Shown in pieces: positions 1 to 8,243 of a DNA stretch of 57,433 nt (position 1 is the first letter of the stretch; each line of letters begins with the position of its first letter). The position numbers were made by a program, and so were the translations under genes. The notes below the pieces were generated by a model, which was not told the origin of the DNA, made no database searches, and worked only from the letters and a program-made list of their open reading frames with translations. This stretch comes from Parabacteroides goldsteinii (lineage in GTDB: Bacteria > Bacteroidota > Bacteroidia > Bacteroidales > Tannerellaceae): NCBI RefSeq assembly GCF_015550595.1, contig NZ_JADNBB010000032.1:1-57433 (forward strand), written 5' to 3'.

Positions 1-224
1 TTTCCTCTCTGAAAAATAAATGTTTTTATTGCTTATTATCCGCACCCAAAAAGTTGCATTTATAAGTTGAACTCAAGTTATAATGTTCAAGATTATGCAA
101 CAACACAATAGCCAACAAAGCAAAACCGCGAAGCGCATCTACTACATTCAAGCGTTCGGATTTTTGAATAGTATGTATCATTTCTTATTATGTATCAGAT
201 ATTCAATAGATATAAGTCTTTGTC
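1..224. other. Intergenic stretch at the window edge
   Basis: No convincing gene is seen here. A short plus-strand reading frame overlaps the end of the GH92 gene but has no coding character. The one notable structure is an imperfect 24-bp palindrome at 60-83, with arms TTATAAGTTGA and TCAAGTTATAA around AC and one mismatch. It could be an operator for a gene left of the window. No terminator for the GH92 gene is evident. Confidence 0.5.
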
Positions 225-2549
225 TCATTTTCCCCAATCCGAAGGCTTTGCCCCCATCTGCAATACCAACGTTCCGCCCTTCATCAGGTCGGCATGCGTC
301 AGATAACATTTATCGTAAGGAATTCCATTTAAAGTAGCCTGCTGAACATATATATTTTCAGGACTATTATTACGAGCTTCAATCACAAATGTTTTTCCCT
401 CCGCATAGTCCGGATCCAAATTGAAGACGACCTTTTCAAATACCGGACTGGTTATTTCATAACGCTGGTCACCGGGACACACCGGATGAATACCACTTGC
501 CGCAAGGACATACCAGGCCGACATCTGTCCAACATCCTCATTACCGACCAATCCCAAGACTGAATTTTTATAAGCATTCCGGCAGATATCCCGCGTCCAT
601 TTCTGAGTAAGTTCGGGAGCACCCAGACGGTTAAACAGGAACGGCACATGATGAACCGGTTCATTGGCATGGTTATAATATTGATTCCAAAGGTAACCTT
701 CGGGAGTTTGTTCAAACATATCCGTCAGATCGGCCAGCACTTTTTCACGCCCCCCCATCATTTGGACCATGCCTTCCACATCGTGTGGGATGAACCAACC
801 CTGCTGGTATGCATTACTCTCCGTACAACCATATCCTTCCGCCAGTCTTCCCTCTTCGGGTAAAGGTTGAAATTCTCCTTTTTCATTACGTGGCCTGAAC
901 CAACCATAATCGGTATCATAAATTGTAGAATAGGTCATAGCCCGGCGGTCGAAATATTCCTTATCGGTATCCTTGCCCAACCATTCCGCCAGACGGGCCA
1001 TACACCAATCATTGTATGCATATTCCAATGTATGAGAGATGGAACCCGGCGTATATCCATCTTCATTATTACCAAACAACCGGGAAGTATTTAAAGCATA
1101 ACGGTATGCTTTATCTATATCATAAGAACGGATTCCTTTTGAATAGGCGTCACACAAGACGGACAGAGCCGGATTACCCAACATACAACCGGAATAAGCA
1201 TTCAACAATTCCCATCGCTCCAGATATTCGTTTCCACTCTGATCGGCAATCTCCACCAACGAGTTGACCAGGTCATTGATCAGGGTTGGATTAATAATGG
1301 TTTGCAAAGGCATCTGGCTACGGAAAACATCCCATCCGCTAAAAATAGTTCGTTTAGTGAACTGATCCGTCATATGCGCCTGCTTGTTTGCCCCCATATA
1401 CTCCCCGTTCACATCACTGCAAATCCTCGGGTCGATCATAGTATGGTAAAGAGCAGTATAAAAGATATGTTTTTCATCCTCCGTACCTCCGGTCACAGTT
1501 ATTTTGGACAGAGCATCGTCCCATAACCGGCGACAGTCAGCCAATGTTGCGTCAAACTCCCAGGCATTCATTTCCGAATGCAGATTCTCTTCCGCATTCT
1601 TCATACTGGTAAAAGAGATCCCGCTTTTCATAAGGATCTGTTCTCCTGCATCGGTGTCGAATTCGGCATAAAAGCCCAAATGCCTTCCGGTCAACGACTT
1701 CACATCAGGTAAAACGCGGGCATTCCGGACAACTTCATGATAACGCTCACTCTCGATATCTTCCCGTTTACGTGTCCACCCGTCCGGTATGTCGGCCGAC
1801 CATACGCCATGCGACCGGAAAGGACGTGAAAATTCAGCATAGAAATAGACTGTATAATCAGATTTTCCTGCACCATTTCCCCAACCGCCACCTTCGGGAG
1901 GACATTTCATTTCACCCCTGATCGTATGGTCATTGATCACCTCGATCGCCTGCCAGGTAGAAGTTCCTCCTACCCTGCGTGCCAGGTCTATTTGTATACG
2001 AGCCTCTTTACTCTCCGGGAATGTAAAACGCAACATACCGCTATGAGGGAGAGCCGTAGCTTCGGCTTTTATCTGATAATCGGTAAGCATCACAGAGTAA
2101 TAACCGGCAGAAGCCTTCTCCGATGCTTTATCATACCGGGAACGATAACCGTTATCAGGATCTTCCAACGTTCCCGAAAAAGTATGCAACTTACCGACTG
2201 TCGGCATTACCAATAAATTCCCCAGATCGCCATACCAGCCGATCCCACTCATTTGTGTAAAAGCAAAACCTTCAATAGAAGTATGTTCATCACTATAACC
2301 CGACCCGTTATCACCTCCGGTAATCGTATTAGGACTGAGTTGAACCATACCGAACGGAGAGGTTGCTCCCGGAAAAGTCTTACCCAAACCATGATATGAA
2401 CCTCCCGCCTCCATACTGGTCGAAGCTCCGACAAAAGGATTTACGTAAGACGAAAGGGCCTGTTGCGCATCCGGGCCATCTTTCACTGAGCTACAAGAAA
2501 AAGAAATAACACAGAGAATCAATGAACACAAACTAATCTTTTTTTTCAT
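225..2549 (-). CDS. GH92 family alpha-mannosidase, lipoprotein
   Basis: This 774-residue protein is a glycoside hydrolase family 92 exo-alpha-mannosidase, a calcium-dependent family that trims mannose from N-glycans or mannans. A lipoprotein signal peptide ends at Cys19 (ISFSC), so it should be anchored to a cell-envelope membrane. The N-terminal beta-sandwich begins with the family signature VNPFVGAS and GATSPFGMVQLSPNT. The C-terminal alpha/alpha barrel holds NHANEPVHH, whose Glu630 matches the family's catalytic acid, and GNEDVGQMSAWY, where Glu671/Asp672 match the acidic pair supporting the catalytic base. The length is normal for the family. It is transcribed divergently from susC/susD number 1, which suggests it trims the glycan that system imports. 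Linkage specificity (alpha-1,2, -1,3 or -1,4) cannot be told from sequence. Confidence 0.93.
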   Translation of the reverse strand: MKKKISLCSLILCVISFSCSSVKDGPDAQQALSSYVNPFVGASTSMEAGGSYHGLGKTFPGATSPFGMVQLSPNTITGGDNGSGYSDEHTSIEGFAFTQMSGIGWYGDLGNLLVMPTVGKLHTFSGTLEDPDNGYRSRYDKASEKASAGYYSVMLTDYQIKAEATALPHSGMLRFTFPESKEARIQIDLARRVGGTSTWQAIEVINDHTIRGEMKCPPEGGGWGNGAGKSDYTVYFYAEFSRPFRSHGVWSADIPDGWTRKREDIESERYHEVVRNARVLPDVKSLTGRHLGFYAEFDTDAGEQILMKSGISFTSMKNAEENLHSEMNAWEFDATLADCRRLWDDALSKITVTGGTEDEKHIFYTALYHTMIDPRICSDVNGEYMGANKQAHMTDQFTKRTIFSGWDVFRSQMPLQTIINPTLINDLVNSLVEIADQSGNEYLERWELLNAYSGCMLGNPALSVLCDAYSKGIRSYDIDKAYRYALNTSRLFGNNEDGYTPGSISHTLEYAYNDWCMARLAEWLGKDTDKEYFDRRAMTYSTIYDTDYGWFRPRNEKGEFQPLPEEGRLAEGYGCTESNAYQQGWFIPHDVEGMVQMMGGREKVLADLTDMFEQTPEGYLWNQYYNHANEPVHHVPFLFNRLGAPELTQKWTRDICRNAYKNSVLGLVGNEDVGQMSAWYVLAASGIHPVCPGDQRYEITSPVFEKVVFNLDPDYAEGKTFVIEARNNSPENIYVQQATLNGIPYDKCYLTHADLMKGGTLVLQMGAKPSDWGK

Positions 2550-2575
2550 AATGCTACCGATTGATAAGAATGAAA

Positions 2576-2583
2576 CAAAGATA
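2576..2583 (-). promoter_or_regulatory. Possible -7 element of the GH92 gene
   Basis: On the minus strand this reads TATCTTTG, a full match to the Bacteroidetes -7 consensus TAnnTTTG, about 27 bases before the start codon. No TTTG-type -33 element is found at the usual 20-base spacing, so the promoter may be weak or activator-dependent. Confidence 0.4.
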
Positions 2584-2727
2584 GTATTTTATCTCTAACA
2601 CTCTATTCATCTTTTCTGTATTCAATGTGTTTACCATATTATCATTAAATAAACATCCATTCTTATCTGATGTGAGTCAAAAGAATGGAACACCTAACAA
2701 AACAACGAATAACTTTTTTTGTTTTTA

Positions 2728-2759
2728 TTTGCTTTATCCAACACTTCTCCATATTTTTG
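2728..2759 (+). promoter_or_regulatory. Bacteroidetes-type promoter of susC number 1
   Basis: TTTG at 2728-2731 and TATTTTTG at 2752-2759 are separated by exactly 20 bases, matching the primary sigma factor promoter of Bacteroidetes (TTTG, N about 20, TAnnTTTG). The inferred transcription start near 2766 would give a leader of about 330 nucleotides before the susC start at 3099. Two large inverted repeats lie in that leader. Confidence 0.65.
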
Positions 2760-2813
2760 TTGTCGTACACACAGGTAAAGAGTTATCGGTCTGTACATTT
2801 TATTGATTACGGA

Positions 2814-2890
2814 AGCGTTTTAAAGATATTATCCTAATTGGAAACTTCGACACTTTTCAATGTAGCTGGATAATAGACAACTAAAACGCT
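2814..2890 (+). repeat. Inverted repeat in the susC number 1 leader (first stem-loop)
   Basis: The left arm (2814-2834) starts AGCGTTTTA and ends TATTATCC. The right arm (2868-2890) starts GGATAATA and ends TAAAACGCT. The outer nine and inner eight base pairs are perfect, with a mismatched bulge between them and a loop of about 33 bases. It lies downstream of the predicted start site, so it would fold in the RNA leader. Confidence 0.6.
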
Positions 2891-2962
2891 CACGTACCTT
2901 TCCTTGTTATATCTACTCATAGGCATTACCGTATAGTTATGTCAATATGGATGTACAAGATA

Positions 2963-3047
2963 AAAGGGCGTGAGTTGTTGTTTATATCAGCTACAGGGCA
3001 GTCGAAGGCCTCCAATTAGATATATCAACAATCCTCACGCCTCCTTT
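2963..3047 (+). promoter_or_regulatory. Large stem-loop before susC number 1, possible attenuator
   Basis: The left arm (about 2963-2988) contains GGCGTGAGTTGTTG and TATATC. The right arm (about 3019-3042) contains GATATATCAACAATCCTC and ACGCC. The arms pair over roughly 22 bases with a few mismatches around a loop of about 30 bases. The 3' arm is followed by TCCTTTATTTTG, a T-rich tract, so it could terminate transcription about 50 bases before the susC start. It may instead be only a stabilising leader structure. Confidence 0.5.
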
Positions 3048-3098
3048 ATTTTGTAACCATCCACTCCGGGGATTGATGGATACCTTATTTGTAGCAAT

Positions 3099-6000
3099 AT
3101 GAAAAATCATGTTCTCTATTTTCTTCATCGATTAACCTTGATTCTATTTTTATCAGGGATTTTTATTTCTCAAGTCTATGCACAAAGAATGACAGTTACA
3201 GGAATTGTAAAAGACCACCTAGGTGAACCGCTTATCGGTGTTAATGTTGTGGAAAAAGGAAAAAACAATGGAACCATAACCGGTAGTGACGGGAAATTCA
3301 GCCTGAATACATCAGGGAAAAGCCCTGTATTGATTTTCTCCTACATCGGTTATTTATCTCAGGAAGTTCCGGTCACCGACTTGAAAATGGTCAATGTAAC
3401 TTTGGCAGAAGACACAGAAGAACTGGACGAAGTACTGGTCATCGGTTACGGTACAGCTAAGAAAAAAGACCTGACAGGTGCCATTTCCCGCGTAAAAGCA
3501 GAAAAAATGGAAGCGGAAGCTCCACGATCTGTCCAAGACCTGCTACGTGCCAGTGCCGCAGGTTTATCCATCAGCATGTCTACCGACGCAGCCGGTACGG
3601 CCGATCTGCAAATACGAGGAAAAAATACACTCAGCGCAGGCTCTGCTCCCCTGATCGTATTGGATGGTGTCATTTACGACGGCTCCATGCAGGACATTAA
3701 TGCTATGGATGTCGAAAGTATCGATGTCTTGAAAGACGCCAGTTCTGTTGCCGTTTATGGAGCCAAAGCTGCTAACGGGGTAGTCGCTATTACTACCAAA
3801 AAAGGAAATACCGGTAAACCGATTATCACTTTCAACGCAAATGTCGGCCTGGTGCACAATTCCCGCCTGCCTAAAACAGTCGACGGGGCAGGATTCCTGT
3901 TATTTCGCCAGGAATATGCCGAAGGACTACTGTCGCAAGACGAACTGACGGCACAACCCGGTAAATATGCCGACCCGCGTAATCTATCTTCGATGGGCGT
4001 AGACCCATTGGCCTGGTACAACTATGACCAGAAAAATCCAGCCGCATCCTTGCCGGATGAAACAACACTGGTCACCACTTGGTTAACCCGCCTGAACCTA
4101 CAGAACATAGAAATTGAAAATTACCTGAACGGGGTGGAAACCAATTGGGACGATATTGTTTACCAAACCGGTTTGCAACAGGATTATACGACAAGCATTT
4201 CCAACCGGACAGATAATTTCTCTTATTATTGGTCTCTGGGATATGCCGACCGGGAAGGAGTAAAAACAGGTGACCGTTATCGCAACTTTCGGTCACGCCT
4301 GAATCTGGAATCAAAAGTCACTTCTTTTCTTACCGTGGGACTAAATTCTCAATATGCGACCCGTATCGGTGGTTACCTGGCTGCTGATGTCGACCAGCGT
4401 GAACATAATTCCCCCTACACGACCAATGAAATAGACAACCCGGACAGCCCGTACCGTATGTATCCTTCAGGCGATAACAACACGAAAAATCCGTTCTTCG
4501 ACAACCTGTACCGCGATAGACGGGATATAAACCATGATTTTAATGCCAACCTGTATGCCATCCTGAAATTACCTTTCGGCCTGGAATACCAAATGAACTT
4601 TACACCGCATTATCACTGGTATGAATATATGAACCACGAATCGTCGCAACACCCCGAATGGGCAGGAGAAGGAGGTAAATCGGAACGCAAGAACGAAAAA
4701 ACATTCAACTGGCTACTCGACCATATTGTACGCTGGAAACAGGAATTCGGTAAAGACCACCGTGTAGAAGCGACATTCCTCTTCAATGCAGAAAAAGGAC
4801 AATGGTGGCAAACAGTAGCCAAGAACCAGCAATTTACCCCTAGCGATATTCTGGGATACCATAATATCGGTGCCGGATCGATCCCGTCCGTATCCAGTAA
4901 CGATACATATAAAACAGGGGATGCATTGATGGGACGTATATTCTATTCTTTCAGGGACAAATATCTGGTTACTGCCTCAGTCCGTCGCGACGGTTATTCC
5001 GCTTTCGGACAGATGAACCCACGGGCTACATTCCCCGCCCTGGCTTTGGGATGGGTATTTACATCCGAGAAATTCATGGAAGCATCGAACAGTTGGCTGA
5101 ATTACGGAAAATTCCGCTTTTCCTGGGGACAGAACGGAAACAGAGATATCGGCCAGTATGAGGCATTGGCTTCTTTAAACTCCGGCCTGCATCCATATAT
5201 AGACCAGAACGGGAATGTGTATACAACCTCACAGATATACATAAACCGTATGCCGAACAGCGCATTAAAATGGGAACGTACAGCCTCTTATAATATAGGC
5301 ATCGACTTCTCTGTGTGCGAAGACAGGATAAGTGGTAGTATGGAAACATACATGGCAGAAACAAACGATCTATTGGTTAGCCGCTCGCTGCCGTCCATTT
5401 TAGGATACGACAATGTGAAAGCCAATCTGGGTACACTGACCAATCGGGGCTTTGAGCTGACATTGAATGCCAATCTGATAGAAAGTAAAAACTTCTCATG
5501 GAATTCCAGCGGTACTTTCTCCTTCAACCGCCGGAAGATCAAACATCTATACGGAGACATGGAAGAAGTGAAAGATGCGGACGGCAATGTGATCGGCTAC
5601 AAAGAAGCAGACGACCTCGCAAATAAATGGTTTATCGGACATGACACGGACCAGATATGGGACTACGAACGTGATGGCGTCTGGCAGCTGGGAGAAGAGG
5701 AAGAAGCTGCCAAATACGGTAACAAGCCGGGAGATTTCAAATATATCGATCAAAACAACGACGGAGTAATGGATAATGACGATAAGGTATTCCAAGGTTA
5801 TACAACTCCCCGCTACCGTTGGTCCTGGCGGAATGAGTTTACATTCTATAAAAACTTCAATTTATCATTTATGATGTATTCTCACATCGGACAATACGGA
5901 ACATACAACCGGGCCGCCAATACGGGCGGTATGTTCGACCGTTATACAGTTGTGGATATTCCACGTTGGACGAAAGATAATCCGACCAACGATTACGGAC

Positions 6001-6239
6001 GCCTTGGTTCTAAAAATATCGGCAGCAATTATGTAAAGAAAACATTCGTACGTATGGAAAACATTACGCTGTCGTACAACGTTCCGCAAAACCTCCTGAA
6101 GAAATTCTCTGTACAGAATATGCGTTTCTCGGTAGCCGTCCGTAATCCGTTCGTCATCACAGGATGGACTTTCGGTGATCCGGAAGGCGGAGACACGACA
6201 CTGAGAACCGTCAATTTCGGAGTGAACTTTACTTTATAA
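3099..6239 (+). CDS. SusC/RagA-family TonB-dependent outer-membrane transporter
   Basis: This 1046-residue protein is a SusC-type barrel that imports oligosaccharides across the outer membrane using TonB energy, with its SusD partner as a lid. It starts with a signal peptide of about 28 residues (cut after VYAQ). A carboxypeptidase-regulatory-like domain follows (VTGIVKDHLGEPLIGVNVV, residues about 32-110), then the TonB-box-like DEVLVIGYGTAKKKDLTGA, the plug (IRGKNTLSAG, PLIVLDGVIYDG) and the barrel. The C-terminus VNFGVNFTL ends in an aromatic-rich strand as expected for barrel assembly. The susD gene follows 30 bases later. A strong promoter and long structured leader precede it. The imported substrate is unknown; nearby GH92, GH2 and GH63 genes suggest a complex glycan. 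Confidence 0.95.
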   Translation: MKNHVLYFLHRLTLILFLSGIFISQVYAQRMTVTGIVKDHLGEPLIGVNVVEKGKNNGTITGSDGKFSLNTSGKSPVLIFSYIGYLSQEVPVTDLKMVNVTLAEDTEELDEVLVIGYGTAKKKDLTGAISRVKAEKMEAEAPRSVQDLLRASAAGLSISMSTDAAGTADLQIRGKNTLSAGSAPLIVLDGVIYDGSMQDINAMDVESIDVLKDASSVAVYGAKAANGVVAITTKKGNTGKPIITFNANVGLVHNSRLPKTVDGAGFLLFRQEYAEGLLSQDELTAQPGKYADPRNLSSMGVDPLAWYNYDQKNPAASLPDETTLVTTWLTRLNLQNIEIENYLNGVETNWDDIVYQTGLQQDYTTSISNRTDNFSYYWSLGYADREGVKTGDRYRNFRSRLNLESKVTSFLTVGLNSQYATRIGGYLAADVDQREHNSPYTTNEIDNPDSPYRMYPSGDNNTKNPFFDNLYRDRRDINHDFNANLYAILKLPFGLEYQMNFTPHYHWYEYMNHESSQHPEWAGEGGKSERKNEKTFNWLLDHIVRWKQEFGKDHRVEATFLFNAEKGQWWQTVAKNQQFTPSDILGYHNIGAGSIPSVSSNDTYKTGDALMGRIFYSFRDKYLVTASVRRDGYSAFGQMNPRATFPALALGWVFTSEKFMEASNSWLNYGKFRFSWGQNGNRDIGQYEALASLNSGLHPYIDQNGNVYTTSQIYINRMPNSALKWERTASYNIGIDFSVCEDRISGSMETYMAETNDLLVSRSLPSILGYDNVKANLGTLTNRGFELTLNANLIESKNFSWNSSGTFSFNRRKIKHLYGDMEEVKDADGNVIGYKEADDLANKWFIGHDTDQIWDYERDGVWQLGEEEEAAKYGNKPGDFKYIDQNNDGVMDNDDKVFQGYTTPRYRWSWRNEFTFYKNFNLSFMMYSHIGQYGTYNRAANTGGMFDRYTVVDIPRWTKDNPTNDYGRLGSKNIGSNYVKKTFVRMENITLSYNVPQNLLKKFSVQNMRFSVAVRNPFVITGWTFGDPEGGDTTLRTVNFGVNFTL

Positions 6240-6269
6240 ACATTGATCAACCTATAAGAATTAAAGATT

Positions 6270-8156
6270 ATGAACAATAAAAAACAGCTTATACCGGCTT
6301 TAGCCGCATTACTTTTATTCAACTCATGTGATGACAGTTGGCTCGAACCGAAGCCCCTATCCTTCTATACTCCGGAAAACACCTATGTAGATGCTGCCGG
6401 TTTATATTCCGCACTGGTAGCCTGCGAACGTAATATGCGTCACGAGTTCTTTACAGATGGTGCTCCGATACTAACGGAAATGTATACCGCAGATATTGCT
6501 GTACATGGTAAAACCGATGAAAGCGGTTCGTTGGTCGATTTCGATAATGAAATGCTTCCTGCCCGAACAAAAAACGATATGAAAGGCAAGAACGGATGGT
6601 ATTGGGCGGAAGGTTTTAAAGGGATCAAGTATGCCAATATTGTGATCAGCCGTTTGGATGCCGCTACATTCAAAGACGAGGCAGAACGGAATGCAGTCTT
6701 GGGCGGTGCTTATTTCCATCGTTCCTACCGTTATTACAAATTGACCCATCAGTTCGGTAATGTCCCCTGGTTGAGTGAAGAAATTACCCAACCGAAACTC
6801 GACTTTTACTCCTATGACCGGTGGAGTATCCTTGAGCAATGTAAAAAGGATATGGAGTTTGCCTATCAATGGGTTCCGGAACAGATGGATCGCGGCAGGG
6901 CTAATAAAGATGCTTGCGGTATGCTTTTAATGAAAATATGTATGTCTTTGGGGGATTTCGACCGTGCCATCGAAGTTGGAAAAGAAGTTGTCGCCCGGCA
7001 TCCGTTGATGACACAACGTTTCACCGGCAACAAAAACAAACCGAACACCAACCTGATGCATGACCTGCACAGCGTAGAAGCAAAAACGGATATGAGCAAT
7101 ACGGAAGGAATCATGTATGTGGTAGCTTATCCCGATATTGTCGAAGCCGGTGATAAACGCATTTACACGATGCGTAACGGACTTCCCTACTGGGCAAAAG
7201 GTGCAGCTATCAAGACACCCGACGGAAAATCAGGAACAGCCATTGTTCCGGCATCCGAAGACAAGAACACGGAGATCGACAATGATGCTAATTACGGCCG
7301 TGGTATCGGAACTTGCCGTCCTACAAATTATTTCCAATATGATATCTGGACTGATAAAGAAAAGAACGACCTACGGAGCCCGAATAATCACGACAGTTGG
7401 AAACGTATGGAAGATTTACGGTATAACGAACCGAGCCTGAAGAAGAACAACAGCCCGTGGTACGGTCAGCCGCTGGTTCATCCGAACGACATTTCCGTTG
7501 CCGACTCCATCCGGTGCTGGTATATGTGGCCGCATTACAAATTGTTTGTTCCCGATCCAACAAAAACACAAGACTACCAGGGTGGTGAAACTCCATGGTA
7601 TATCTACCGTTCAGCCGAGACTTACCTGATGATAGCCGAATGTTATTATTGGAAAGGGGATAATGCGAATGCTGCTGCCATGCTGAATATTGTCCGCAGT
7701 CGTGCCGGGGCAGAGCCTTTAATAGGAACGATCGGTATCGCCGAGGTATTGGCAGAACGTGCCCGTGAGCTGTACTACGAAGAAAATCGTCACATCGAAC
7801 TGGTCCGCATATCCTATCTATATGCCAAAACAGGCAAGGCTTGTGAAGAATTCGGAGGGCGTATCTATAAATCGGATAATTTCTCCGGTCCGGGTGGGAC
7901 CGGAACAAACTGTAAGGATGCAGGAGTAAACTTCTATTTCGATTGGGTAATCAAATACAATAACTTCTACAACAAAGGAGTCGTTATCCCTTATGGTGAA
8001 TATCGAATGAGCGTACATCATGTACTGTGGCCGGTTCCTGAAAATGCAATCAAGACAAATACCGGAGGAGTTATCAACCAGAATATCGGTTATCCGGGAG
8101 CAGAGAATAATATCACTCCCCTGATGGTCGGTGAAGAAGCTCCTGTGACAGAATAG
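6270..8156 (+). CDS. SusD/RagB-family surface glycan-binding lipoprotein
   Basis: This 628-residue protein pairs with the SusC just upstream, binding oligosaccharide at the cell surface and closing over the barrel. A lipoprotein signal ends at Cys20 (LFNSC), followed by two aspartates, an acidic patch of the kind associated with surface export of Bacteroidetes lipoproteins. Typical SusD features are a helical TPR-like region (AVLGGAYFHRSYRYYKLTHQ), a middle region rich in Trp and Tyr, and the C-terminal ETYLMIAECYYWKGDNANAA and RARELYYEENRHIELVRI segments. It is longer than the common 500-550 residues, as in the larger SusD-like group. A convergent hairpin terminator follows at 8170-8211. Confidence 0.95.
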   Translation: MNNKKQLIPALAALLLFNSCDDSWLEPKPLSFYTPENTYVDAAGLYSALVACERNMRHEFFTDGAPILTEMYTADIAVHGKTDESGSLVDFDNEMLPARTKNDMKGKNGWYWAEGFKGIKYANIVISRLDAATFKDEAERNAVLGGAYFHRSYRYYKLTHQFGNVPWLSEEITQPKLDFYSYDRWSILEQCKKDMEFAYQWVPEQMDRGRANKDACGMLLMKICMSLGDFDRAIEVGKEVVARHPLMTQRFTGNKNKPNTNLMHDLHSVEAKTDMSNTEGIMYVVAYPDIVEAGDKRIYTMRNGLPYWAKGAAIKTPDGKSGTAIVPASEDKNTEIDNDANYGRGIGTCRPTNYFQYDIWTDKEKNDLRSPNNHDSWKRMEDLRYNEPSLKKNNSPWYGQPLVHPNDISVADSIRCWYMWPHYKLFVPDPTKTQDYQGGETPWYIYRSAETYLMIAECYYWKGDNANAAAMLNIVRSRAGAEPLIGTIGIAEVLAERARELYYEENRHIELVRISYLYAKTGKACEEFGGRIYKSDNFSGPGGTGTNCKDAGVNFYFDWVIKYNNFYNKGVVIPYGEYRMSVHHVLWPVPENAIKTNTGGVINQNIGYPGAENNITPLMVGEEAPVTE

Positions 8157-8169
8157 AGCAATAAATAAA

Positions 8170-8211
8170 AAGGTTGCAAGAGTATGAGTATATTCCATTT
8201 CTTGCAACCTT
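8170..8211. terminator. Convergent intrinsic terminator
   Basis: The arms AAGGTTGCAAG (8170-8180) and CTTGCAACCTT (8201-8211) pair perfectly over 11 bases. On the plus strand TCATTTTCTTTT follows, and on the minus strand a TTTTTATTTATT tract follows. It sits between susD number 1 and the oppositely oriented GH63 gene and can serve both. Confidence 0.85.
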
Positions 8212-8243
8212 CATTTTCTTTTCCGTATCTAACACATTACATC

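Noticed and set aside
83-337. 84-codon plus-strand frame at the left edge
   Set aside because: It overlaps the 3' end of the GH92 gene, and neither composition nor sequence looks like a protein.
2963-3047. Invertible promoter segment of the Bacteroides type
   Set aside because: The arms are imperfect, the spacer is only about 30 bases and holds no promoter, and no recombinase gene is near.
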